From: Billgrantia lactosivorans
GTDB taxonomy: Bacteria > Pseudomonadota > Gammaproteobacteria > Pseudomonadales > Halomonadaceae
Direction: 5' to 3'
Length of the DNA: 64,000 bases
Assembly: GCF_003254665.1 (NCBI RefSeq)
Contig: NZ_QHGY01000011.1
Location: 393 to 64,392, forward strand
Each line of letters opens with the position of its first letter. Positions within the stretch are counted from its first letter, which is position 1. A program made the position numbers and the translations under genes. The notes under the pieces were generated by a model that was not told the origin of the DNA, did no database searches, and saw only the letters and a program-made list of their open reading frames with translations. This document shows, one piece after another, positions 54,499 through 60,658 of this stretch.

Positions 54499-55245
54499 AT
54501 GGGCAGGCTTGAAGGTAAAATCGCCGTCATAACCGGCGGCAACAGCGGCATCGGTCTGGCGACGGCCAAACGGTTCGTGGCAGAAGGTGCCGAGGTTTTC
54601 ATTACCGGCCGTCGTCAGGAGGAGCTGGACAGGGCGGTGGAGACGATCGGCTCCGGAGTGACCGCGGTGCAGGGCGACGTTTCGCGACTGGACGATCTTG
54701 ATCGGTTGTTCGCGACGGTGCGTGCGAAGAGCGGACGAATAGACATTCTTTTCGCCAATGCCGGGCTTGGAACGCTAGCTCCGCTTGGCACCATCGACGA
54801 GGCGTCGTTCGATTTGACCTTCGACGTCAACGTCAAGGGAACGCTGTTCACGGTGCAAAAGGCTCTGCCGCTTATGCAGGCCGGTGGATCCATCATCCTC
54901 ACCGGTTCGACCACCGGCTCGACGGGAACGCCTGCGTTCAGTGTCTACAGCGCGACCAAGGCTGCCATCCGCAATTTTGCCCGCAGCTGGGCGCTGGACC
55001 TGAAAGGGACAGGCATCCGCGTAAACGTACTCTCTCCCGGCGCCACCGAGACACCCGGCCTCAAGGGCTTGGCAAATGCCGGCGAGGAAGATGCGTTGCT
55101 GGAGGGCTTTGCCTCGCAGATACCACTCGGTCGTATCGGACACCCCGAGGAGACGGCGGCGGTGGCGCTCTTTCTTGCCTCGGACGAAAGCAGCTTCATG
55201 ACCGGTAGCGAGGTCTTCGCTGACGGCGGGGCCGCACAAATCTGA
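54499..55245 (+). CDS. Short-chain dehydrogenase/reductase
   Basis: The 248-residue enzyme has the classical SDR set: cofactor motif TGGNSGIG (residues 12-19), NAG in FANAGLG near residue 87, and the catalytic Ser137, Tyr150, Lys154 ([15 protein letters not shown]). NAD(P)H specificity is undecided; GRRQ at 37-40 hints at NADPH. CAGGAG precedes the ATG. It forms a unit with the quinone oxidoreductase 55 bases downstream, controlled by the divergent HxlR. Base composition looks lower in GC than the pca genes. Confidence 0.9.
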   Translation: MGRLEGKIAVITGGNSGIGLATAKRFVAEGAEVFITGRRQEELDRAVETIGSGVTAVQGDVSRLDDLDRLFATVRAKSGRIDILFANAGLGTLAPLGTIDEASFDLTFDVNVKGTLFTVQKALPLMQAGGSIILTGSTTGSTGTPAFSVYSATKAAIRNFARSWALDLKGTGIRVNVLSPGATETPGLKGLANAGEEDALLEGFASQIPLGRIGHPEETAAVALFLASDESSFMTGSEVFADGGAAQI

Positions 55246-55300
55246 TGGCCGTACAAACCAGATCCTGAGCTTTATTGCTTGGGCGATGGAAGGACAGAAC

Positions 55301-56260
55301 ATGAAGGCTGCATATTATGATGTTCCAGGCGGACCGGAGGTCCTGAGCTACACAGAAGTCGAGGCTCCGGTTTGTCCCGAGGATGGAGTACTCCTCCGGG
55401 TGGAGGCAATCTCGATCGAGGGGGGCGATCTCATCAATCGGGCGACGGCGGCGCCTCAGGCAGCAAGCCACGTTCCTGGCTATGCAGCCTCGGGCGAGAT
55501 CGTCGAGGTTGGCGCGAAGGTTCGCGGCCGCTTCATCGGGCAAAAGGTGACGTCATTCGACATGGGCGGGTCCCATGCCGAATTGCGCGCCGTGAAGGCC
55601 ACGCGAACATGGATCGTGCCGGACGGGTTGCAGATGGCGGCTGCGGCCGCCCTGCCCATTTCGTTTGGAACCGCCCATCACAGCCTGTTTGCGCGCGGAA
55701 ACCTGGTCGACGGCGAGACCCTGCTCGTGCAGGGCGGAGCGGGCAGCGTCGGGGTCGCGGCGATCCAACTGGCACATCGCGCCGGTTCGAAGGTATTGGC
55801 AACCGTCTCGGGCGCGGATCGCGCTGCGCGACTGCTGGCTTATGGGCTGGACGCAGCGATCGACCACCGCTCAGAGGATGTGACCGCGGCCGTCATGCGG
55901 CTGACCGACGGCCGCGGCGTGGATCTGGTCGTCGATCCCGTCGGGTCCACGCTCGCGGGATCGCTTGCCGCACTCCGGCCCGAGGGCCGTCTGGTCTTTG
56001 TCGGCAATGCAGGGCGCGCGTCGCTGGACCTGGACCTCTGGCCTGCCTTGCAGGCCAACCAGACGCTTCTGGGTGTGTTCATGGGCAGCCAGCTCGAAAA
56101 ACCCGAAGTCCACAGAACGGTCGACGACATGTTGCGCCTGGCCGCCACCGGTGAGCTGGAGGTTCCCATCGATCGACGGTTTTCGCTTTGCGAAGTCGCG
56201 GCGGCACATGCCTATGCCGAGGAAAATTCCATTCTGGGCCGGGTCGTCCTTGTCCCTTGA
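55301..56260 (+). CDS. Zinc-independent quinone oxidoreductase (medium-chain dehydrogenase, QOR type)
   Basis: The 319-residue enzyme has a GroES-like N-terminal half (VLLRVEAISIEGGDLINRA) and a Rossmann half with VQGGAGSVGVAAIQLA near residue 145. The zinc ligands of alcohol dehydrogenases are absent, as in NADPH:quinone reductases. Known relatives reduce quinones or enones. AAGGA precedes the ATG. It lies directly upstream of a leftover GST 3-prime end, which suggests the module was inserted there. Confidence 0.88.
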   Translation: MKAAYYDVPGGPEVLSYTEVEAPVCPEDGVLLRVEAISIEGGDLINRATAAPQAASHVPGYAASGEIVEVGAKVRGRFIGQKVTSFDMGGSHAELRAVKATRTWIVPDGLQMAAAAALPISFGTAHHSLFARGNLVDGETLLVQGGAGSVGVAAIQLAHRAGSKVLATVSGADRAARLLAYGLDAAIDHRSEDVTAAVMRLTDGRGVDLVVDPVGSTLAGSLAALRPEGRLVFVGNAGRASLDLDLWPALQANQTLLGVFMGSQLEKPEVHRTVDDMLRLAATGELEVPIDRRFSLCEVAAAHAYAEENSILGRVVLVP

Positions 56261-56283
56261 CTTGCAAGACCCGGGACCGCCGC

Positions 56284-56350
56284 GAAGGCATGTGCCCGTT
56301 CCACGGCGCCTCCCACCATCGCCGAAGCATTCGTAGCGATGGAGAGCTAG
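56284..56350 (+). pseudogene. 3-prime remnant of a glutathione S-transferase gene
   Basis: In one frame this stretch reads ARSTAPPTIAEAFVAMES followed by a stop, nearly identical to the C-terminus of the intact GST at 58161 (ARPTAPPTIAEAFAAMES). Nothing of the GST body precedes it; instead the quinone reductase gene ends 24 bases earlier. It is a truncated copy with no start. Confidence 0.75.
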
Positions 56351-56457
56351 GACGTCCTCGGTGAGATCGCCGAACGGCCGCCAGCATCGAGTGATCTTGC
56401 CCCTCAATCCGCTACACTTCTTGCAGTGTCGTTAGCTAGCGAGTGGATTGCGCCGTC

Positions 56458-57018
56458 ATGAGCCAACACGCCGAGAAAGCCTCAGTGCCGCTGGAAAATG
56501 TGCGTCGCTATCTGGAGCCGGGGCCCATCGTGCTGGTCTCATCTGCTTGGGAAGGGCAGCGGAACATCATGACCATGGGCTGGCACACGGTGATGGCATT
56601 CTCTCCGTCGCTGGTGGGCTGCATCATCTCGGCCGGCAACCACAGTTTCGAGATGATCCGCCGTAGCCGCGAGTGTGTCATCAACCTGCCGACGACTGCC
56701 CTGACCGATCAGGTGGTGGGCATCGGTAATAGCAGCGGAGCCGAGGTCGACAAGTTCGAGCATTTCGGGCTGACCGCGCAGTCGGCGGAGCGGGTAGGCG
56801 CCCCGCTGATTGCTGAATGCCATGCGCACTTCGAATGCCGGCTGTTCGACGACGCTTTGGTGGAGCGTTACAACTTCTTCATCTGGGAAGTCGTGTCGGC
56901 CCGTGCATCGGTATCGCCCGACTACCCCGAGACGCTCCACTACACCGGCGATGGCGTCTTCATGGTAGCCGGCGCGATCATCGACCGCCGCGAGCAGTTC
57001 TTGCCACAGATGCTGTAG
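56458..57018 (+). CDS. Flavin reductase family protein (FMN-binding split barrel)
   Basis: The 186-residue protein belongs to the DIM6/NTAB flavin-reductase-like family: VLVSSAWEGQRNIMTMGWHTVMAFSPSLVGC and SRECVINLPTTALTDQV, ending with FMVAGAIIDRREQFL. It binds FMN and in relatives supplies reduced flavin to a monooxygenase or reduces flavin itself. No monooxygenase is adjacent, so its partner is unclear. ATG 56458 is used; a GTG five codons earlier is in frame. Confidence 0.85.
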   Translation: MSQHAEKASVPLENVRRYLEPGPIVLVSSAWEGQRNIMTMGWHTVMAFSPSLVGCIISAGNHSFEMIRRSRECVINLPTTALTDQVVGIGNSSGAEVDKFEHFGLTAQSAERVGAPLIAECHAHFECRLFDDALVERYNFFIWEVVSARASVSPDYPETLHYTGDGVFMVAGAIIDRREQFLPQML

Positions 57019-57117
57019 CTCTTGTCGATGATTGCCTGGGCACCTGCTTCGACAGCGGCCACTCGGGCCTCGATGCCTTCTGGCGGCGTTACGCAAAAAA
57101 GGAAAACGGGTAAAGCG

Positions 57118-57315
57118 ATGAAGAAAGGACTTCTATTTATCATGCTTTGCATACTGGCTGGCTGTACAAGCCGAGGGGCTTATGAGGGCATTCAAGCGAG
57201 CAACCGTTATGAATGCTCCAAGCTTCCGCACTCTCAATACGACGAATGCATGGAGGATGCCAGCAAGACGTATAGCGAATATGAACAGGAGCGAGAGGAG
57301 GCAATGAATCAGTAA
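57118..57315 (+). CDS. Small lipoprotein of unknown function
   Basis: The 65-residue product has a lipobox (FIMLCILAGC) and a short helical mature part with two cysteines (YECSKLPHSQYDECMEDASK) spaced nine apart, which could form a disulfide, then an acidic tail (YEQEREEAMNQ). No family is recognised. Codon use appears less GC-biased than the neighbours. It lies 99 bases after the flavin reductase gene. Confidence 0.65.
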   Translation: MKKGLLFIMLCILAGCTSRGAYEGIQASNRYECSKLPHSQYDECMEDASKTYSEYEQEREEAMNQ

Positions 57316-57351
57316 ATCTTGCCTTGGAACGCCGCAATGATGCTCTCGCAG

Positions 57352-57642
57352 AACCAGCGCCACTTCCTCTACCCGGACGAGATGCGCATACCCCAGGACG
57401 TCGACCTGGCCAGGCAGGAGTGCAGGGAGATGCTGACGGTGCTTGAACGCCACATGCAGGAGAACGAGTACGTCGTCGTTGATCGACTCAGCGTCGCCGA
57501 CTTCAGCGCCGCCTATGTCATGACCGTGCTGCACGACATGGCGGTGCAGGCCAAGGCCGGCTTCAGCCGCGACATGCTGGTGGTCATCACAGAGCACGCG
57601 CTTTCCACCTGGCCGGGTAGCGGCTCCCAGACGGCCGACTAG
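57352..57642 (+). pseudogene. Chimeric remnant: GST internal segment joined to a TetR C-terminal segment
   Basis: Up to about 57516 the frame copies an internal part of the intact GST downstream (FLYPDEMRIPQDVDLARQEC; DRLSVADFSAAY). It then changes to VMTVLHDMAVQAKAGFSRDM and ends ALSTWPGSGSQTAD, which looks like the end of a TetR/AcrR regulator. Neither half is complete, so this is most likely debris from an illegitimate recombination. A short ORF remains open from 57319 and could be translated. Confidence 0.65.
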
Positions 57643-57656
57643 CTTCCTGGACTGCT

Positions 57657-57698
57657 GCAGCGAATCTGCCCGAAGAGGGCCGCAAGACACCGAGAGCC
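57657..57698 (+). repeat. 42-bp direct repeat, copy 2
   Basis: Same orientation as copy 1 at 53855, with two mismatches. Here the repeat ends inside the left arm of a working terminator. It lies 15 bases after the chimeric remnant. Confidence 0.75.
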
Positions 57699-57725
57699 AG
57701 CCTATGCGCCGGCTCTCGGTTTTTT
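57690..57725 (+). terminator. Intrinsic terminator
   Basis: CCGAGAGCC pairs with GGCTCTCGG around a 12-base loop, followed by six T. It would end transcription from the lipoprotein/chimera region. Its arms are closely similar to those of the GST terminator at 58822. Confidence 0.85.
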
Positions 57726-57769
57726 GGCTATTGGCATGACGCAGGTCATGCGACTAAAGGCGAATGAAT

Positions 57770-57783
57770 TAGACTAAAGTCTA
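57770..57783. promoter_or_regulatory. Inverted repeat upstream of a small gene
   Basis: TAGACT, AA, AGTCTA: a perfect inverted repeat 52 bases before the start of the 52-residue gene. A related half (CGACTAAAGG) lies 20 bases upstream. The 11-mer TAGACTAAAGT also occurs at 439. A regulator binding site is likely; its protein is unknown. Confidence 0.45.
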
Positions 57784-57834
57784 GGCGTCGGGTATTCTGT
57801 TAGCATCCTCATGAAGTAACCGAGATACCCAGCC

Positions 57835-57993
57835 ATGACCACCCAGACGCTTCCCCATACCGCAGTCGCCACCCGAACCAGCGCTCCCCTGAGCAAGCGC
57901 ATCGGCTCCGCCGCGTACCGCCTGCTCGAGCGGATGAGCGAAGCTGCCTACCGCCAGCATGCGCCCCGCCTGCGCAACAACTACTACCTCTAA
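57835..57993 (+). CDS. Small cationic protein of unknown function (52 residues)
   Basis: A compact gene with an inverted repeat upstream and a perfect terminator downstream. The product (MTTQTLPHTAVATRTS, then basic amphipathic helix AAYRLLERMSEAAYRQ, ending NNYYL) is rich in Arg and Ala. Short arginine-rich proteins of this style occur near regulatory genes in gammaproteobacteria, but no family is named. Coding status rests on its isolation, its own promoter-like palindrome and its terminator. Confidence 0.55.
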   Translation: MTTQTLPHTAVATRTSAPLSKRIGSAAYRLLERMSEAAYRQHAPRLRNNYYL

Positions 57994-58039
57994 CGGCCGA
58001 GGCCGTGCCTGGCCTAGTCGGCCCGGCAACCTGATACGA

Positions 58040-58073
58040 CGAGAAGAGCCAGCGAATGCGCTGGCTCTTCTCG
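58040..58073 (+). terminator. Perfect 15-bp hairpin after the small gene
   Basis: CGAGAAGAGCCAGCG pairs with its exact complement around AATG, followed by TTATGG. It starts 46 bases after the stop of the 52-residue gene. The stem is unusually long; it could also serve the upstream strand. Confidence 0.75.
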
Positions 58074-58160
58074 TTATGGTGTGTCGATAGCGCGCGCCCC
58101 CGTCCGATGAGTTCCAGACATGCGAAACGGTAAATGCCTGCCAATCGATGGAGCCTGAAA

Positions 58161-58787
58161 ATGATGAAACTCTACGGAACGCCGCCGACCCGCGCCCTGC
58201 GCGCCGTCTGGTTACTCAACGAGCTGGGCCTGGAATATGAGCTAGTCCCGGTGGACCTGATGCAAGGGGAGCACCTCCAGCCGGATTTCCTCGCGCTCAA
58301 CCCCGCCGCCAAGGTCCCGGTGCTGGTCGATGGAAACCACGTCATCACCGAGTCGGCCGCGATCCAGCTCTACTTGGCCGAAAAATATCCACAGGCGGGC
58401 TTCATACCCAGTGCTGTGGAAGGACGCGCCCAGATGCATCGCTGGAATTTCTTCATGGTGACCGAGATCGAACAGCCGCTGTGGCGCATCGCTCGTCACA
58501 CCTTCCTCTACCCGGACGAGAAGCGCCTGCCCCAGGACGTCGACCAGGCCAGGCAGGAGTGCAGGGAGATGCTGGCGGTGCTGGAGCGGCACATGCAGGA
58601 GCGCGAGTACATGGTCGGCGATCGGCTCAGCGTCGCCGACTTCAACGCCGCCTATACGCTGGACTGGGCGAACGAAGAGAACCTGCTCGACGCCGCCCCG
58701 CGGCTGAGGGAGTACCTGAAGGCGATGTACGCCCGACCCACGGCACCGCCCACCATCGCCGAAGCGTTCGCGGCGATGGAGAGCTAG
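58161..58787 (+). CDS. Glutathione S-transferase
   Basis: The 208-residue protein has a thioredoxin-fold N-terminal domain (MMKLYGTPPTRALRAVWLLNELGLEYELVPVDL; LNPAAKVPVLVDGNHVITESAAI for the glutathione site) and a helical C-terminal domain (DRLSVADFNAAY). It conjugates or reduces electrophiles with glutathione. GGAG is seven bases before the tandem ATG. Two partial copies of this gene lie within 2 kb upstream. Confidence 0.9.
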   Translation: MMKLYGTPPTRALRAVWLLNELGLEYELVPVDLMQGEHLQPDFLALNPAAKVPVLVDGNHVITESAAIQLYLAEKYPQAGFIPSAVEGRAQMHRWNFFMVTEIEQPLWRIARHTFLYPDEKRLPQDVDQARQECREMLAVLERHMQEREYMVGDRLSVADFNAAYTLDWANEENLLDAAPRLREYLKAMYARPTAPPTIAEAFAAMES

Positions 58788-58821
58788 GCCATCCTTCGAG
58801 ATCAGTGGGCGTTGCCAGCAT

Positions 58822-58857
58822 CGAGAGCCAGCCGTTGCGCTGGCTCTCGGCTTTTTT
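58822..58857 (+). terminator. Intrinsic terminator after GST
   Basis: CGAGAGCCAGC pairs perfectly with GCTGGCTCTCG around a six-base loop, followed by GC and six T. It starts 35 bases after the stop. Confidence 0.9.
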
Positions 58858-58968
58858 GGCATTGCGTTGACATAGGTCGCTGGTGTGGGGCTGGGCGAGC
58901 GTCTAGTCTGGTTGTATGTGTTCATTTGTAAGCAATGGTAGCGGTTGCTCTGGGCTGAATAAAAGCTA

Positions 58969-58996
58969 ATGTCAGCTAACGACCCAAAGCCGACAT
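58969..58996. repeat. Imperfect inverted repeat
   Basis: ATGTCAGCT pairs with AGCCGACAT with one mismatch around CGACCCAA-type loop sequence. No function assigned; it could be a relic of a small mobile or extragenic repeat. Confidence 0.4.
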
Positions 58997-59111
58997 GCCG
59001 GCAAATGCAGCAGGCACGTTCATTGGGATATGTGGCATGCACGACGTTTCGGACTATACTGCCAAGATATACTTAATTTATAGGGTTTTCAATAAGATAA
59101 GAGGTTGGCGA

Positions 59112-59171
59112 GCGCGCGGCATAATATTATTGAACGCGCGTGCGCGTTCAAGTTGAATATGACGCGCGCGG
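59112..59171. repeat. Long palindrome just left of the cassette array
   Basis: The centre TTGAACGCGC-GT-GCGCGTTCAA is a perfect 10-bp inverted pair; ATATT/AATAT and flanking GCGCGC runs extend the symmetry with small interruptions, giving about 60 bases of cruciform-prone DNA. It ends ten bases before the first cassette boundary. Confidence 0.6.
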
Positions 59172-59181
59172 TCTAATCCTG

Positions 59182-59643
59182 TTAAGTTGAAAGGGAGTAT
59201 TCAGAGTTATGGTCACACTTTACAGCTCGTCTGGTCAGGCCGTGGCCTATGTGGACGATGATGGTCAATCGATCTATTTATATAACGGCAGGCCGGTTGG
59301 CTGGTTGTCAGAAGAGTCCGTGTTCGCATACAGCGGTCGTTACTTGGGGTGGGTTGATAATGGTTGGTTTTATGACCGAAACGGCCGGCCAGCATTTTTC
59401 ACTGAGAACTCTACCGGTGGTCCAGCTCGTCCCGCCCGGGCTGCCCGACCAGCCAGAGGTGCGCGTGGTGCAAGACCTGCAAGAGGAGCTAGAGAAGCAC
59501 GGCCGGCAAAGCCCGCGCGTTCTCTGTCATGGTCCGAGTTATCCGGTAATGCGTTCTTCGAGCAGTGAATGACTTAACCAGGCCATACACCGGATGCCAA
59601 AACCTCCGCTGCGCTCCGGTTTTGTCACCGGTGATGGCTGGCG
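59182..59643 (+). mobile_element. Integron gene cassette 1
   Basis: The cassette starts inside the core GTTAAGT (59181-59187, cut after G) and ends with the G of GTTAGCG at 59643. Its own attC begins with ACTTAAC, the exact complement of the left core GTTAAGT. That is what a circular cassette must show, because its right attC arm is formed from its left end. It carries one gene in the normal orientation. Confidence 0.8.
59209..59568 (+). CDS. 4-fold beta flower domain protein with Arg/Ala/Pro-rich tail (cassette 1)
   Basis: The 119-residue protein has short repeated strands typical of the 4-fold beta flower fold: VTLYSSSGQAVAYVDDDG, IYLYNGRPVGWL, VFAYSGRYLGWVDNGWFYD and NGRPAFF. Residues 73-104 are an unusual basic repeat of Pro-Ala-Arg and Gly-Ala-Arg units, then a short LSWSELSGNAFF end. 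Function unknown; integron cassettes often carry such orphan small proteins. GGGAG is upstream of the ATG. It stops four bases before its attC. Confidence 0.7.
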   Translation: MVTLYSSSGQAVAYVDDDGQSIYLYNGRPVGWLSEESVFAYSGRYLGWVDNGWFYDRNGRPAFFTENSTGGPARPARAARPARGARGARPARGAREARPAKPARSLSWSELSGNAFFEQ

Positions 59644-59649
59644 TTAGCG
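59572..59649 (+). other. attC recombination site of cassette 1
   Basis: A 78-base imperfect palindrome bounded by ACTTAAC and GTTAGCG. Internal pairings fit attC geometry: AAC with GTT, GCCAT with ATGGC, ACCGG with CCGGT, and a perfect inner CAAAACC with GGTTTTG around the terminal loop. Unpaired bases between these are like the extrahelical and spacer positions of attC. Confidence 0.82.
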
Positions 59650-59668
59650 ATCATCAGGGATTTGGCAG

Positions 59669-60244
59669 ATGAATGATACTGAAGATTACGACAATGAAGG
59701 CTATCAAAAGTCCTTGGAGCGGCTGGTCTTGATGTCGGAGAAGGAGTATTACACTCATCTTATCGACATAAATCGCCACCAAGTGACCGTCGCTAGAAAC
59801 CTGCTTTGGCTCTCAGTGATACTTGTTGGCTTTGATGTTGCTCTCATAGAATGGACGTATCGAAAAGTTGAATCTTTCCCTGATGTTATCCCACTACTCA
59901 CGGGCTGCTACATAGCCTTCGTTCTTTCAATTGTTAGCGGAGTTCTAGCATTTACCTTATCAGTCTATTCGATACCTGCATTTGGGGGGTACCAACCCCT
60001 ATATGATAAGAGTTGGGCTGAATATGCTCAGCGAGCACACAAGAATCTGTCAGACTGTCACGATTCCGTATATGAGGCGACTTTAACTGAATTGCTAACA
60101 CGTGCGGACGAGGCGTGTATAGTGGGTAACGAGACGAACGGGAAACGTGGGCTTTTGCTCCGGTGCGCATCCATAGGTACGATGACGTCGTCAGTTCTAC
60201 TTGGGCTAGGCTTTATTGTGTTCTCATTTAACTACTATTTATAG
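59669..60244 (+). CDS. Membrane protein of unknown function (cassette 2)
   Basis: The 191-residue product has three likely membrane helices: LLWLSVILVGFDVALIEW, IPLLTGCYIAFVLSIVSGVLAF and the C-terminal MTSSVLLGLGFIVFSF. Its N-terminal 35 residues are acidic and soluble, and a cytosolic or periplasmic helical region of about 70 residues lies between helices 2 and 3. No family is assigned. The low GC content and codon use contrast strongly with the host genes, as expected for a cassette. Confidence 0.65.
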   Translation: MNDTEDYDNEGYQKSLERLVLMSEKEYYTHLIDINRHQVTVARNLLWLSVILVGFDVALIEWTYRKVESFPDVIPLLTGCYIAFVLSIVSGVLAFTLSVYSIPAFGGYQPLYDKSWAEYAQRAHKNLSDCHDSVYEATLTELLTRADEACIVGNETNGKRGLLLRCASIGTMTSSVLLGLGFIVFSFNYYL

Positions 60245-60252
60245 GTGATGAT

Positions 60253-60360
60253 ATGAATGATAGAAAGAAAAACATCCCGGAACCACCGAAACCAATTGAA
60301 GCCGAAAGAAAGCGTATAATCACGAACCAAAAAGACAAGCCTCCGAAGAAGAGTCGCTAA
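60253..60360 (+). CDS. Small basic peptide (35 residues) encoded at the end of cassette 2
   Basis: This short frame starts 8 bases after the membrane protein stop and ends exactly at the attC start (the TAA lies inside CGCTAAC). The product is very basic and proline-rich (MNDRKKNIPEPPKPIEAERK, ending PPKKSR). Overlap of a stop codon with the attC arm is common for genuine cassette genes. No ribosome site is strong (GGTGATGAT upstream), so coding is likely but not certain. Confidence 0.5.
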   Translation: MNDRKKNIPEPPKPIEAERKRIITNQKDKPPKKSR

Positions 60361-60423
60361 CAAGGCTAGGCACGGCGACAGCTTTTTCGTTGCGGCTGCG
60401 CCTTCACTACAAAGCCGAGCGTT
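60355..60423 (+). other. attC recombination site of cassette 2
   Basis: A 69-base imperfect palindrome starting CGCTAAC and ending GAGCGTT. AAC pairs with GTT, GGCT with AGCC, and GGCG-A-CAGC with GCTG-CGCC around a T-rich loop. The single extra base in the inner stem is like an attC extrahelical base. Confidence 0.75.
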
Positions 60424-60658
60424 CTGGCGGCGTTACATGAGGACTCCCCGAAAGACCGTTTCTGGCCGACTCCTGCCTTCCAATACGAGTCGGCAGCCTA
60501 GCCGCGTACTCCATGCTGCCTCCTGCGCAACACACGACTAAAGTCCCAGCCCGATACGTGAAAAGTCCAAGTAATCCCGCTGATTTTGCCTTATGCGGCG
60601 GTTGGCTTCGGCGAAAATGAGAACAGCCGACGCCAACAACAACGCCAAGGAGAGACCC
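60424..60658. other. Spacer between cassette array and aldehyde dehydrogenase gene
   Basis: No gene is supported. The 12-mer CACGACTAAAGT at 60533-60544 also occurs, inverted, at 62711-62722 on the other side of the aldehyde dehydrogenase/MarR pair, 115 bases before the ATG here. It may be a regulator site. No clear -35/-10 pair was found. Confidence 0.4.

Larger units (their letters stand above)
58858..59181. other. AT-rich non-coding entry region before the integron cassettes
   Basis: No credible gene occurs. Base composition turns sharply AT-rich relative to the genes on both sides. It contains an imperfect inverted repeat at 58969-58996 (ATGTCAGCT facing AGCCGACAT) and a long palindromic structure at 59112-59171. 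The right end meets the core site GTTAAGT at 59181-59187. It could contain the original integron attachment site or promoter; no integrase is present. Confidence 0.4.
59644..60421 (+). mobile_element. Integron gene cassette 2
   Basis: It starts with TTAGCG of the boundary GTTAGCG and ends at G60421. Its attC begins CGCTAAC, the exact complement of GTTAGCG, again as required for a circular cassette. It holds a membrane-protein gene and a tiny second gene. The site after it (GTTCTGG) does not match a GTTRRRY core and may belong to the original target. Confidence 0.78.

Noticed and set aside
57319..57642. 107-codon frame as a functional gene
   Set aside because: It is made of a GST internal piece and a TetR tail, neither complete, and lacks a proper start context, so it was listed as a pseudogene.
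58974..59187. Region from GCTAAC to GTTAAGT as a third attC
   Set aside because: Over 200 bases long, and the left arm GCTAAC does not complement the right core GTTAAGT.
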